Under the pieces are notes generated by a model. The model was not told the DNA's origin and did not search any database. It was given only the letters and a program-made list of their open reading frames with translations. This document shows, one piece after another, positions 1-10,882 of a stretch of 64,000 nucleotides of DNA. The position numbers and the translations under genes were made by a program. Position 1 is the first letter of the stretch. Every line of letters starts with the position of its first letter. Origin of the DNA: JAGWBD01 sp965197455 (GTDB lineage: Bacteria > Chloroflexota > Anaerolineae > Aggregatilineales > Phototrophicaceae); assembly GCA_965197455.1 (NCBI GenBank), contig OZ240208.1:1364001-1428000 (forward strand), read 5' to 3'.

Positions 1-190
1 CGGATGCGCCCGGCAGGGCCATGCCTGGCATGTTGATGCCCGGCAGGTTGCCGCCCGGCCCCATGAACTGCGAGCCTTCCAGCAACAGCAGCGCCAGCAG
101 TGGCACGGCGACGGCCGTGAAGAGCCAGGCGCGCCGCCGCAGGTTGCGTAACAACTCGAAGCGGAACACCTGCCACAGCGGCGACCTCAT
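1..190 (-). CDS. ABC-2 type transporter permease, N-terminal part (cut by window edge)
   Basis: The first 63 codons of a membrane protein read leftward from ATG at 190 and run off the window. The start MRSPLWQVFRFELLRNLRRR followed by a hydrophobic segment rich in Leu, Ala and Val is typical of ABC-2 permeases, which begin with an amphipathic helix and then a first membrane span. After it comes a Gly/Pro/Met-rich stretch that would be extracellular. The start codon overlaps the stop codon of the upstream permease (ATGA at 187-190), so the two are translationally coupled. It is probably the second half of a two-permease exporter with the ATPase at 1386-2297. The fold is inferred from the N-terminus and context only. 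Confidence 0.7.
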   Translation of the reverse strand, partial: MRSPLWQVFRFELLRNLRRRAWLFTAVAVPLLALLLLEGSQFMGPGGNLPGINMPGMALPGAS

Positions 191-1386
191 GGCTGTCCGC
201 CTCCACGCGCCGGGCTGCGCAGAATGCGCCACAACAAGCGCAGCGAGGGCCGCGCGCCATGCAGCAGCAGCGACCAGCGGAACAGACGCGCCGCTAGTGG
301 CACCGCCGCGACCAGGGACAGGGCCAACAGCGCCAGGCTCAACGCCAGTTGCCCGCCAGGCAGCGCGCCCAGGTTGAGGCGGATGATGGCGGCCAGCGGT
401 GCGGTGAGCGGGAAAAGTGTCAACGCCACGCTGATCGTCCCGTTCGGCTCCGTTATCAGGACTGCGTAGGCCATGAAGGGCAGGACAGAGACCAGGGTCA
501 GAAAGCCCGCCAGCTGTCGGCTTTCCTGCTCGCTGTCACTGATGGAGCCGATGCCGACGAAAATTGCGGCGACCAGGAAGTAGCTGAGCAGAAAGTAGGC
601 CAGGGTGACCAGCAGCAGGTCTGGCGGCAGCTGGATCGCAGAGAGACCTGGCAACTGGGGCCGCAGGACCCGCAGCGACAGCGCCATGCCCAGCCAGGCG
701 CCCAGCTGCGTCAACCCGACACAGCCCAGCCCTGCTATTTTGCCAAACATTAATTGCAGCGGCGTCACACTGGTGACCAGAATCTCCAGTACGCGGTTGC
801 TTTTTTCTTCGACCATGCCTGCTATGAGGATGCCGCTGGTCGTTTGCAAGGCGATGAAGAAGGCCAGCGCGTACAAGACCTGTAGCAGAAACACACCGCC
901 GATGTCTTCGCTGTCAAGATTGCGGCCCGGCATGCGTATGTTAAACTCCACCGGTCGCGCCAGCCGCGCCGCGGGCAGCCGGCTGTCCACCAGTTGCGCC
1001 AGATTGACGCGCAGGAAATCGTCGATGGCAGCTTCCAGCGCTTCGCCGCTCTCGTTACGACTGTGCAGGGTGATGGCGCCGCTGACCAGATAGTCGGCCG
1101 GCACCAGGAACCAGGCGTCGAGCGCGCCATCACTGAAGGCGGCCTGGGCCTGCTCCACCTTGTCCATGCGCGTGAAGGGTTCGTCAACGCTGACCAGGCC
1201 GGACTTGTCGACAAAGCCAGTGGCGCTGACCTGGGCCGGGCTGTTGACCGCGCCGATGACGACCTCGGCCACCACGATGCCGATCAGTGCCAGCAACAGG
1301 GGGATGCCGAAGGTCGCGAACAGGAAGCTGCGGCTGCGCAACACCCCCAGGTATTCGCGCCGCGCCACCAGCAGGGACACGCGCAT
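187..1386 (-). CDS. ABC-2 type transporter permease (NatB-like)
   Basis: This 399-residue protein has the ABC-2 membrane layout: a cytoplasmic start (MRVSLLVARREYLGVLRSRS), one membrane span near residues 22-45, a soluble extracellular domain of about 130 residues, then five or six spans from about residue 165 onward. The sequence VEEKSNRVLEILVTSV near residue 190 is the conserved cytoplasmic motif of NatB/YhaP-type permeases. The gene follows its ATPase directly and overlaps the next permease by four bases. By family it exports a small molecule, ion or peptide; the substrate cannot be told from sequence. Confidence 0.87.
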   Translation of the reverse strand: MRVSLLVARREYLGVLRSRSFLFATFGIPLLLALIGIVVAEVVIGAVNSPAQVSATGFVDKSGLVSVDEPFTRMDKVEQAQAAFSDGALDAWFLVPADYLVSGAITLHSRNESGEALEAAIDDFLRVNLAQLVDSRLPAARLARPVEFNIRMPGRNLDSEDIGGVFLLQVLYALAFFIALQTTSGILIAGMVEEKSNRVLEILVTSVTPLQLMFGKIAGLGCVGLTQLGAWLGMALSLRVLRPQLPGLSAIQLPPDLLLVTLAYFLLSYFLVAAIFVGIGSISDSEQESRQLAGFLTLVSVLPFMAYAVLITEPNGTISVALTLFPLTAPLAAIIRLNLGALPGGQLALSLALLALSLVAAVPLAARLFRWSLLLHGARPSLRLLWRILRSPARGGGQP

Positions 1387-2297
1387 TATTCGCCCTCGAC
1401 CACCCGGATGAATATCTCGGCCAGGCCGGGCGTCGCCAGCTCGAAGCGACGAATGTGCATGTCGCCGGCGGCGGCGATGGCAGCCAGCACATCATCCGCC
1501 GTCGTCGCCGGCATCAACTGCAGCAGCGCTTCCCCCTGCGCCGCGCCGGCTGTCACCGCGGACACGCCCGGCAATTGCGCCCAGTCGCCTTCTCCCTCCA
1601 CCAGCAGCGCGTGGCTGGCAAACTGCCGCCGGATCTCCGCAACCGGGCCGTAGAGCTTCTGCTGGCCGCGGTTGATCATCAGCAGCCGGTCGGCCATGGC
1701 CTCGACCCGATGCATCTGGTGCGTGCTCATTACAATCGCCACGCCGCGGGCGCGCATCTCCCGCAGCAAGGCTTCCAGCACCTGGGTGTTGACCGGGTCC
1801 AGGCCGGAGAAGGGTTCGTCGACGATGATGAGGCGCGGCTCGTGCAGCACGGTCACCGCGAACTGCACCTTCTGCTGCATGCCCTTGCTCAGCTCACTCA
1901 CCTTGCTGCGCGCGTGTGCGGCCAGGTCGAGCCGTTCCAGCAGCGCCAGCGCCCGCTCGCGCGCCGCGCGCCCACCCATGCCCTTCAGCTGGCCCAGATA
2001 GACCATCACCTCCAGCACCCTGGCGTTGCGATACAGCCCCCGCTCTTCTGGCAGGTAGCCGATGCGGGAAGCGCTGGCCGCGCCGGGCCGCCCGCCCAGC
2101 ACGCGGATGCTGCCGCTGTCGGGGCGCAGGATGTCGAGGATCATGCGGATGGTGGTGGTTTTGCCGGAGCCGTTGGGGCCCAGTAGCGCGAAGACCTCGC
2201 CCGGCTCTACGCGGAAGCTGAGCGCGTCCACGGCCTTTGTATTTCCGTAACTCTTCCTGATGTCCTCGACGACAATGGCGGCTTCAGCTGAGGACAT
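1386..2297 (-). CDS. ABC transporter ATP-binding protein (NatA-like)
   Basis: This 303-residue ATPase has Walker A GPNGSGKTTT at residues 40-49, the signature LSKGMQQK, Walker B LIIVDEP and a switch His in MSTHQ. The last 80 residues form the small C-terminal domain (DUF4162 type) usual in ATPases that pair with ABC-2 permeases. It sits between a lytic transglycosylase gene (12 bp upstream) and the permease genes, touching the first one. It should energise the exporter encoded by the two permeases that follow. Confidence 0.95.
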   Translation of the reverse strand: MSSAEAAIVVEDIRKSYGNTKAVDALSFRVEPGEVFALLGPNGSGKTTTIRMILDILRPDSGSIRVLGGRPGAASASRIGYLPEERGLYRNARVLEVMVYLGQLKGMGGRAARERALALLERLDLAAHARSKVSELSKGMQQKVQFAVTVLHEPRLIIVDEPFSGLDPVNTQVLEALLREMRARGVAIVMSTHQMHRVEAMADRLLMINRGQQKLYGPVAEIRRQFASHALLVEGEGDWAQLPGVSAVTAGAAQGEALLQLMPATTADDVLAAIAAAGDMHIRRFELATPGLAEIFIRVVEGE

Positions 2298-2309
2298 GGC
2301 GCTCCCTCA

Positions 2310-4778
2310 TTATCCCGTACAGGAAAAGATACCCTGATACATCCCGCAGCCGCTCTCACCATAGAGCGTGCGATAGACATGGTGGATGCCGTAAACCAGC
2401 TGCACGTAGTTGCGCGTGCTGTCAATATCGATGGCCGCCAGGAAGCGGTCCGCGTCGCCCTGCGCCACGTTCTGCCACTCGATGGCGCGTCCCGGGCCGG
2501 CGTTGTAGCCTGCCAGGGCGACCAGCGCATCCCGACCGAAACGATCCAGCTGCTCGGCCAGATACCAGGCGCCGAAGGTGACCGAAGCCTGCGGCCGGAA
2601 CAGGTCGCTGTGCTCATAGTCAGGCCAGTCAATCTGGCCGGCAATGTAGTCGCCGGTCGCCGGAATCACCTGGGTCAGGCCTTTTTCCCCGGCGGCGGCC
2701 TCCGCCCAGGGGTCGAACAGACTTTCCAGGCGGATGAGCGCAAAGAGCAGCAAGGGGTCCATGCCGTGCCCGGCCGCAACTTCCTGCACCACATCCAGCC
2801 AGTACACCGGATAGCGCAGGCGCGCCAGCCAGCGCGGCGCATCAACCGTGGCGACGCCGGCCGCCTTCAGCACATTGGCAGCCGCAAAAATCGAGGTGTG
2901 GAAGTCGCCCAGTCCGCGCAAATGAACGGCCAGCTGGTACGAGGCAAGACCGTCCTGCCGGTAGTCGTCCAGCAGCGCGAAGAACTCCTCGCGGGCCTCA
3001 CTGTACAGCCCCAGCGACCACAGCGCCGCGCCGCGCTGAAGCCGCCCGTCCGCCAGCAGGCCCTCCCCCGCCGGCCACAGCATGCCCTCCTGGTCAATGG
3101 TGAAGGTCGAGCGCAGCCAGTCTTCCGCCTGCGTCAATTCGGCCGCCTCATCAATAACGAAACTGACCGATTGCGCTGGCTGCAGCGCCGAACGCCCGCT
3201 TAACAGATCGCGCGCGCGCGCCGCGAAGAAGCTGTCGGGCGCGGCTGGGATCGATGCGTTCAGGGCCGCTTTGGCAGCGTCCTCCGCGCCACGCTGACGC
3301 GCCTGCTGGCCCGCGCGCAGCCACGCATCGGCGCTGTCATCGCCGTTGACAGCTTTTGCCACGCGCGTGTAGTACTGCTCGGCAAGCTCGCTTTCGTCGC
3401 GCAGCGCTGCAGCGCCGGCGGCCAGCCAGAGTCCGTTGTTTGCCAGCGCGCTGTCTGGGAACCGCCCGGCCAGTTGCTCGAAGGTTGCGCGCGCCTCCAG
3501 CGGCAGATCCAGCGAGCCTTGCAAAAAGCCTGCCCGCCACAGGGCCTGCGCCGCTGCGAACGAATCCGCCATGGTCACAGCGACCTGCAGATAGCGTTCG
3601 ATCGCGCCCTCAATGTCGCCGCTCCTGAAGCTCGTGCGACCCAGCTCCAGCAAGGCCTCGCCGTACAGCGCATCATCTTCAGCGATGGCGTTGAATGAAG
3701 CTTCCGCCGCTTCGGAGTCACCCAGGTCGCGCTGTACCCGACCCAGCATCAGCCACAACTCGGCCGGCAGCCCGCCGTCATTCAGCGCCAGCGGCGCCAG
3801 GGCAGCCTGTGTACGCTGTACATCGCCGGCCAGGTAACTGACTCGCCCGACGTCAGCGCCGTCCAGCGCGACCTCGCGCTCCTGCAATACCAGCATGGCC
3901 TCGTAGGCGGCCCGGGTAGTCGGCTGTTTCACGAACAGCGCGAACATGCGCGCCAGCGCATCCACTTCTTCACCGGCAGCCAGCAGCGCCTGCGCCGCGG
4001 CCAGCCTGGCATTGGCGCGGTCAACCTCACTGTCAGCCAGCGCCAGCATGGCTTCGTACTGCGCCACGGCATCTTCAACCCACCCGGCATCCAGCAAGAT
4101 CCCGGCCAGCTTCTCGCGCAGATTAAACGCCGCAGTCGGGGCTCGCCCGCTTTCCGTCGCAGCGTGGTAACTCGCCAGCGCGGCGTCCAGTTGGCCTGCC
4201 GCCAGCTGCGCGTCCCCGATGCGCTCCAGCGCATAGCTGTCGATGGCGCCTGGCCGCAACTGCATCCAGGCCGCGTAATCGGCCACGGCGTCTGGCCAGT
4301 TTTCCAGCCCGGCCAAGGCCGCGGCGCGCCAGAAGAAAGCGCGCGCGTCACGCTGTGCCCCGGCCTGCTCGTCAATGGACAAGGTTAATGCGTCGCGCGC
4401 CGCTTCAAACTCTCCGTCGCGCAACAGCTCCTGACCCAGCAGCAGGGCGGCGGCGGCGGCCTGGGCCGGCGCAGGCGTCTGCGCCAGTAAGAACTCCAGC
4501 GCGAAGACTCCGCGCGCCTGGTCGCCATCGCGCAGCACCTTCGCAGCCGCCTGCAACAGCAATGAGGGCTCTACGGTCGGCGTGGGTGTGGGCACCGGTG
4601 TCACTGTCGACGTCGCCGTAGCCGCCGGCGTGGCTGTCGGCGCCAGCGTCGGCACGGGCGTCGCCGTGGGTTCCGCGGTCAGGCTGCAGGCCGCGACCAG
4701 TACGAGACAGGCCGTTACCAGCATGAATCCCAGGCGCCGGACGCCTGAATCTGTGGCGCAAAAGGGCAGTTTCAGCAT
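2310..4778 (-). CDS. TPR-containing lytic transglycosylase lipoprotein (Slt70-like)
   Basis: The protein (822 residues from ATG at 4778) starts with a lipoprotein signal ending in LVLVAAC, then a Thr/Pro/Val-rich linker of about 40 residues, a long run of TPR-like helical repeats (about 80-560), and a C-terminal SLT domain. The SLT motif RLESLFDP carries the presumed catalytic Glu near residue 685, followed by GLTQVIPAT and ALAGYNAGPGRA, all diagnostic of GH23 soluble lytic transglycosylases. It should cleave peptidoglycan outside the membrane. A second ATG lies two codons upstream (4784); 4778 is preferred because it lies exactly six bases after the -10 sequence at 4785-4790. The ABC exporter genes follow within 12 bp, so they are probably co-transcribed. 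Confidence 0.9.
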   Translation of the reverse strand: MLKLPFCATDSGVRRLGFMLVTACLVLVAACSLTAEPTATPVPTLAPTATPAATATSTVTPVPTPTPTVEPSLLLQAAAKVLRDGDQARGVFALEFLLAQTPAPAQAAAAALLLGQELLRDGEFEAARDALTLSIDEQAGAQRDARAFFWRAAALAGLENWPDAVADYAAWMQLRPGAIDSYALERIGDAQLAAGQLDAALASYHAATESGRAPTAAFNLREKLAGILLDAGWVEDAVAQYEAMLALADSEVDRANARLAAAQALLAAGEEVDALARMFALFVKQPTTRAAYEAMLVLQEREVALDGADVGRVSYLAGDVQRTQAALAPLALNDGGLPAELWLMLGRVQRDLGDSEAAEASFNAIAEDDALYGEALLELGRTSFRSGDIEGAIERYLQVAVTMADSFAAAQALWRAGFLQGSLDLPLEARATFEQLAGRFPDSALANNGLWLAAGAAALRDESELAEQYYTRVAKAVNGDDSADAWLRAGQQARQRGAEDAAKAALNASIPAAPDSFFAARARDLLSGRSALQPAQSVSFVIDEAAELTQAEDWLRSTFTIDQEGMLWPAGEGLLADGRLQRGAALWSLGLYSEAREEFFALLDDYRQDGLASYQLAVHLRGLGDFHTSIFAAANVLKAAGVATVDAPRWLARLRYPVYWLDVVQEVAAGHGMDPLLLFALIRLESLFDPWAEAAAGEKGLTQVIPATGDYIAGQIDWPDYEHSDLFRPQASVTFGAWYLAEQLDRFGRDALVALAGYNAGPGRAIEWQNVAQGDADRFLAAIDIDSTRNYVQLVYGIHHVYRTLYGESGCGMYQGIFSCTG

Positions 4779-4784
4779 GGGCAT

Positions 4785-4793
4785 ATTGTAGCA
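4785..4793 (-). promoter_or_regulatory. Extended -10 promoter for the lytic transglycosylase gene, apparently leaderless
   Basis: Read leftward, the sequence is TGC-TACAAT, an extended -10 element. Six bases then separate it from ATG at 4778, so transcription should begin at or next to the start codon. No clear -35 is seen. The same arrangement is found before alr. Confidence 0.5.
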
Positions 4794-4804
4794 CAGGCTG
4801 GCTA

Positions 4805-5227
4805 TCAGGACGGCGGCTCCAGCTCACCAGCCAGCCAGGGAATGCCGTAGCCAACCAGCAGATGTCCCGCTTCCGCGAGGGCCGTTCCCAGGCCAGCGCT
4901 GTCGCGCCAGACCCACCAGTGTTCCGCCGCCGGCAGAATCGGCACGCGAAAGTCCGTCACCACCAGCGCGCCCAGGGTGCGTCGCCGGCCCTGGCGACTC
5001 AGCGTGATACGAAAGCGTGAAGCCATCTCAGGCGCCCACTCGTTCGCCACGCCGGCCAGCAACTGGAACTCAATGAGTCGTTCACCGGGCTGCCGAAAGC
5101 GGAAGCGACCGGACGCCTGGCTGACCAGGTCCTCCTCCAGCGCGTAGCCCGCCGCCGCCAGCGCCTGGCCCAGCACGGTCAGCAGCAACAGGCGAAAGTT
5201 CGCGACAGCTTCTTCTGCTGCGTCCAT
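4805..5227 (-). CDS. Hypothetical protein, 140 residues, coupled to the Eis-like gene
   Basis: I do not recognise this protein. It begins MDAAEEAVANFRLLLLTVLG at ATG 5227, which overlaps the stop of the upstream acetyltransferase gene in an ATGA junction. An in-frame ATG lies farther upstream inside that gene, but the coupled ATG is the natural start. The protein looks like a compact alpha/beta domain: an amphipathic helix, a strand-rich middle with many Arg and Phe residues (SGRFRFRQPGERLIEFQLL), and a C-terminal helix. There is no signal peptide or membrane span. Tight coupling suggests it works with, or in fixed ratio to, the acetyltransferase. Confidence 0.75.
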   Translation of the reverse strand: MDAAEEAVANFRLLLLTVLGQALAAAGYALEEDLVSQASGRFRFRQPGERLIEFQLLAGVANEWAPEMASRFRITLSRQGRRRTLGALVVTDFRVPILPAAEHWWVWRDSAGLGTALAEAGHLLVGYGIPWLAGELEPPS

Positions 5228-6546
5228 CAGTTCAGGTCCAGAAGGTACGAGGGTTTGCGCGGGAACAGGAGATTCAGCAAGGCCAGGGCGCGACTGTTCG
5301 CGCGGGTTTCTGGCAGCACCTTGCGCAGTTCGGCAAAGCTGTGGTGGCCGATGACCAGGTTGAGAAAGGATTCCTGAGTGATCCACGCGTCGCAGGTCAT
5401 CTCATCCTGAACATCAACGCTGATGTTCTGCACCTGCGCCAGACGGCCTTCCTCCAGACGCAAATACAGGCCGTGCATATTGTAAAAGCTGATCTTGATC
5501 TCGCCGCTGTAACGATGCGCGCCAGAATACTCCAGCCGGTTCTCCAGCACCGGGCGGATGGTCTGCAGCAGCCGCGCCGGGTCGCTGGCGCGCAGATACC
5601 AGGTGTAGGGGTGAGGTTCGATCGCGGTCGGCCCGACTTTCTCCAGCAAGGTCATCAGCGTCTGCGAGGTGCTGGACACAAAGGCAATGTACTTCGGCCC
5701 GCTCTCCCCCGGCCACTGCTGGCGCGCAACCTCGCTAATCCCGCGCAGCACGTCGTAAAAGGTCGCCAGCAGGGAGGACTCCGGCCCGACCACCAGCGTC
5801 TCGCACACCAGCGCCTCGTCTCCAGGGGAGCGCCACAGTGGCACATAGCCCAGCGGCGTCCCGTCGCGCGCGATAATGGTGTGCAGGCTGGCGTCCCGGT
5901 GTTTCAGCCAGTGCCTCCAGTTTTGCACTGTGCTAATTGCCGAGAGCGCAAAATGCGGCGCCAGATACTCGTCCCAGTTGTAGTAAAGCGGGTAGTCAGA
6001 TTCCTGCGCCGGTCGCAGCGAGCAAAAGGGCTGCTCACCTTCCCTGAGGGCCGGGATGGCCGTCAGCGGAACTGTGGCGCTGCGCGTAAACGGCACAGCA
6101 AGGGTATAGCCAAAGCGTCGGTAGAAATGCGGGATGCCGACAATGGACTGCAGCACGTGGCCCAGTGCTGCGCTGCGTTCGTGCGCGGCTGCCATGAGCA
6201 CATGCATTATCCCGCGCCGACGATATTCCGCGCGGGTCGCCACCAGCCCGATGCGGCCAACGCCCAGCGCGACGGTTTCGTAGCGCCAGGCCAGTGGAAT
6301 CAGCATCAGGGTGGCGACAAGCAGTTCGTCCCGCACTGGATCCACGACCAGCCAGACGTCCTCGTCGGTGATAGTGGGGTGCTCCCCCGCGAGCATGTTC
6401 TCAACCCACACATCATCGTCCGGGCTGTCCCAGTCGTCCAACTCGAGAAAGACCTGTCGGTAAAAGTCCGGCAAGCGTGCGCGATCCCGCGCATGGCCAG
6501 CCGCCAGCGTGCGCAGCACAAGGCCATCGGGCAGGGCTGATTGCAT
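5227..6546 (-). CDS. GNAT N-acetyltransferase, Eis-like with SCP2-type C-terminal domain
   Basis: This 439-residue protein has an N-terminal GNAT domain with the acetyl-CoA loop YRRRGIMHVLMAAAHERS near residue 110 and the family motif GIPHFYRRFGY near 145. A second GNAT-like domain and a C-terminal sterol-carrier-like domain (from about 330) follow, ending at a Leu-Asp-Leu-Asn tail. This three-part layout is that of the Eis family, which acetylates amines on proteins or aminoglycosides; the substrate here is unknown. The gene is followed by a coupled 140-residue protein and preceded, 21 bp away, by the DUF255 gene. Confidence 0.86.
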   Translation of the reverse strand: MQSALPDGLVLRTLAAGHARDRARLPDFYRQVFLELDDWDSPDDDVWVENMLAGEHPTITDEDVWLVVDPVRDELLVATLMLIPLAWRYETVALGVGRIGLVATRAEYRRRGIMHVLMAAAHERSAALGHVLQSIVGIPHFYRRFGYTLAVPFTRSATVPLTAIPALREGEQPFCSLRPAQESDYPLYYNWDEYLAPHFALSAISTVQNWRHWLKHRDASLHTIIARDGTPLGYVPLWRSPGDEALVCETLVVGPESSLLATFYDVLRGISEVARQQWPGESGPKYIAFVSSTSQTLMTLLEKVGPTAIEPHPYTWYLRASDPARLLQTIRPVLENRLEYSGAHRYSGEIKISFYNMHGLYLRLEEGRLAQVQNISVDVQDEMTCDAWITQESFLNLVIGHHSFAELRKVLPETRANSRALALLNLLFPRKPSYLLDLN

Positions 6547-6567
6547 GTCTTCGTCTCCGATGCCAGC

Positions 6568-8613
6568 TTAATTGCCTGCCAGTTGCGCGCGCAGCGCCGC
6601 AACGTCACTCACCGGCAGCTGACAGGCGAAGTTGCGGCACACGTAGGCCGTCGCCTGACAATCGAGTTGTGCCCGGCCCTGCAGCAGCGGCACGGCAGTT
6701 TCAGATGCAGCATTCAGCTGTTGCAATGCCGTGATGACATTGGGACGCCAGCCGGCCTGCACCTCGCGCAACAGGGCGGCACAGCCTTCATCTGCCGCAG
6801 CGCCGACGATGGCGACTTCCTGCAGCCCCGCCACCAACATGTCAACGGCGTTGAGCGCCTCGCCAAAGGCCTGCGGATAACTGCGCAGGGCCTCGACCAG
6901 CAGGCGCAGCGCGTTCTCCGCCGCCGTCTGGTAGCACGCTTCGCCTGTATAAGCCGCCAGACGCAGCAACTGACGCGCCAGCATGGCGCTGCCGGAGGGC
7001 GTGGCATTGTCCTGCAGGTTGCGCGGCCGCACGATGAGCGCCTCATGGTCGTCGCTGGTGTCGAAGAAGCCGCCTTCCTCCGCACCAAAATGCGCCAGGG
7101 CGTGGTCCGCCAGCTCGCGCGCAGCCACAAACCAGCGTTCGTCAAAGGTCGTCTGATACAACTCGAGCAGGCCGTCGCAGAGGTTGGCATAGTCTTCAAG
7201 GAAGCCGTTGATGTGGCTCGCGCCGTCCTTGTGCGTGCGCAGCAGACGACCATCCGCCGCGCGCAGTTGGTCCAGCAGGAACGCCGCGTTGCGCACGGCG
7301 GCAGCGCGCCAGTCCGGCCGCTGCAGGACGCGCGCGGCCTCCGCCAGCGTGGCGAGCATCATGCCGTTCCAGGCGCTGAGGATCTTGTCGTCCAGTTCGG
7401 GGTGCACGCGCTGCTTACGGGCTGCATACAGCCGGACGCGAACAGAATCGATGCGCTGCGCCAGTTGCGCCTCGTCCAGGCCATGGGCTTCCGCCACTTC
7501 AGCCGGGTCGACGGGCACATGCAGAATATTGTTGCCCTCGAAGTTGCCGCCCGGCGTGACGCCCCAGTATTCGCAGGCCAGCGCCGCGTCCTGCCCGAGG
7601 ATTTCGAAAAGCTCCGCCTCGCTCCAGACGAAGAACAGGCCTTCCTCGCCCTCGCTGTCCGCGTCGGTCGCGCTGAAGAAGCCGCCCTGCGCGTGCGTCA
7701 TCTCGCGCAGGATATAGTCGATGGTCTGTTCGGCAATGTCGCGGAACAGCGCTTCACCCGTGACCTGCCAGGCGTGCAGATAACAGCGCGCCAGTTGAGC
7801 ATTGTCGTAGAGCATCTTCTCGAAATGCGGCACCAGCCAGGTGGCGTCAACGCTGTAGCGGTGAAAGCCGCCGCCCACCTGATCGTACATCCCGCCGCGC
7901 GCCATCTTCGTCAACGTCAGCTGCACCGCCTGCAGCGCGCGTCGGTCGCCCGTTCGCGCGTGGCTGCGCAGCAGAAATTCCAGGATCATCGGCTGCGGAA
8001 ACTTGGGCGCGCCGTCAAAGCCACCGTGACGCTCGTCCAGGTTGCGCAGCACGCCCGCCGCCGCCGCGTCCAGCAGTTCCGCGTTCAGCGCTTCGGCCGG
8101 GCCGCCGATGTTGAGCGCCAGGCGCCCCAGTGCGGAGGTCAGGGAATTCGCGGACTTGTCTACCTCCTCCGGACGTCGGCGATAGGCATCCTCGATTCCG
8201 CGCAGAAGGTCGCCAAAGGCCGGCATGCCCATGCGCGCCTCGCGCGGAAAGTAGGTGCCACCATAGAAGGGCCGCCCGTCCGGCAGCAGAAAGACAGTCA
8301 TGGGCCAACCGCCATGTCCGCTCATGGCCTGCACGGCCTGCATGTAGATGTCGTCCACATCCGGGCGCTCTTCGCGGTCAACCTTCACGTTAATGAAGAG
8401 TTCATTCATTAACGCGGCGGTCGGCCCGTGCTCGAAGCTCTCGTGAGCCATGACGTGGCACCAGTGGCAGGCGCTGTAGCCCACGCTCAGCAGCAGCGGC
8501 TTGTCTTCCTCGCGCGCGCGCTCAAAGGCGGCCTCACCCCAGGGGTACCAGTCAACCGGATTGTCGCGGTGTTGCAGCAAGTAGGGGCTGGTTTCGTGCT
8601 GCAGACGATTCAT
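6568..8613 (-). CDS. DUF255 thioredoxin-fold protein with six-hairpin glycosidase-like domain (YyaL/SPATA20 family)
   Basis: The protein (681 residues from ATG 8613) opens with the family signature HETSPYLLQHRDNPVDWYPW and a thioredoxin-like domain carrying CHWC at residues 49-52. The rest is the long alpha/alpha-barrel region typical of YyaL and human SPATA20, with conserved stretches such as GGGFHRYSVDATWLVPHFEK and FFSATDADSEGEEG. The molecular role of the family is not established. ATG 8613 is preferred over the ATG six codons upstream because it matches the family start and has a purine-rich GGAGCGGGGAA sequence before it. It is divergent from ftsH across a short intergenic region. Confidence 0.9.
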   Translation of the reverse strand: MNRLQHETSPYLLQHRDNPVDWYPWGEAAFERAREEDKPLLLSVGYSACHWCHVMAHESFEHGPTAALMNELFINVKVDREERPDVDDIYMQAVQAMSGHGGWPMTVFLLPDGRPFYGGTYFPREARMGMPAFGDLLRGIEDAYRRRPEEVDKSANSLTSALGRLALNIGGPAEALNAELLDAAAAGVLRNLDERHGGFDGAPKFPQPMILEFLLRSHARTGDRRALQAVQLTLTKMARGGMYDQVGGGFHRYSVDATWLVPHFEKMLYDNAQLARCYLHAWQVTGEALFRDIAEQTIDYILREMTHAQGGFFSATDADSEGEEGLFFVWSEAELFEILGQDAALACEYWGVTPGGNFEGNNILHVPVDPAEVAEAHGLDEAQLAQRIDSVRVRLYAARKQRVHPELDDKILSAWNGMMLATLAEAARVLQRPDWRAAAVRNAAFLLDQLRAADGRLLRTHKDGASHINGFLEDYANLCDGLLELYQTTFDERWFVAARELADHALAHFGAEEGGFFDTSDDHEALIVRPRNLQDNATPSGSAMLARQLLRLAAYTGEACYQTAAENALRLLVEALRSYPQAFGEALNAVDMLVAGLQEVAIVGAAADEGCAALLREVQAGWRPNVITALQQLNAASETAVPLLQGRAQLDCQATAYVCRNFACQLPVSDVAALRAQLAGN

Positions 8614-8672
8614 ATGCGTTCCCCGCTCCATTCATTGACAGCTCTAATACGCTACGCAGACCCGGCCTGCGC

Positions 8673-8685
8673 GTGTATGATACAC
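8673..8685. promoter_or_regulatory. Palindrome containing possible divergent -10 elements between the DUF255 gene and ftsH
   Basis: The sequence GTGTATGATACAC has perfect 6-base arms around one central G. Read rightward it contains TATGAT and read leftward TATCAT, each a fair -10 hexamer at a suitable distance from the gene on its side (ftsH 54 bases away, the DUF255 gene about 60). It could be a shared divergent promoter core, or an operator for a dimeric regulator. No convincing -35 is visible. Confidence 0.4.
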
Positions 8686-8739
8686 TGTCGGCAAGACCGA
8701 TGCGTCAGTTCGGCAGCGAAAAAGAAACAGGCGAAGCCG

Positions 8740-10812
<2,073 letters not shown>

Positions 10813-10832
10813 ATCGCCTGAACCCGCGAATC

Positions 10833-10868
10833 AAAAAGCCCTGTCGCCGCTGCGTGACAGGGCTTTTT
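10833..10868. terminator. Bidirectional intrinsic terminator between ftsH and the EF-G-like gene
   Basis: A perfect 13-bp inverted repeat (AAAAAGCCCTGTC at 10833-10845, GACAGGGCTTTTT at 10856-10868) encloses a 10-base loop. Each strand ends in a T run, so it can terminate both converging genes. Confidence 0.9.
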
Positions 10869-10882
10869 ATATTTTGCAGGTT

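Noticed and set aside
6541..8412. A long open frame antisense to the DUF255 gene (623 codons)
   Set aside because: It is the mirror of a real gene with GC-rich third positions. Its translation is rich in Arg, Gln and His without any domain, and the sense gene has clear family motifs.
8635..8640. TTGACA as a -35 for ftsH
   Set aside because: The nearest -10-like sequence is 35 bases away and TAATAC at 8645 is only four bases away; neither spacing works.
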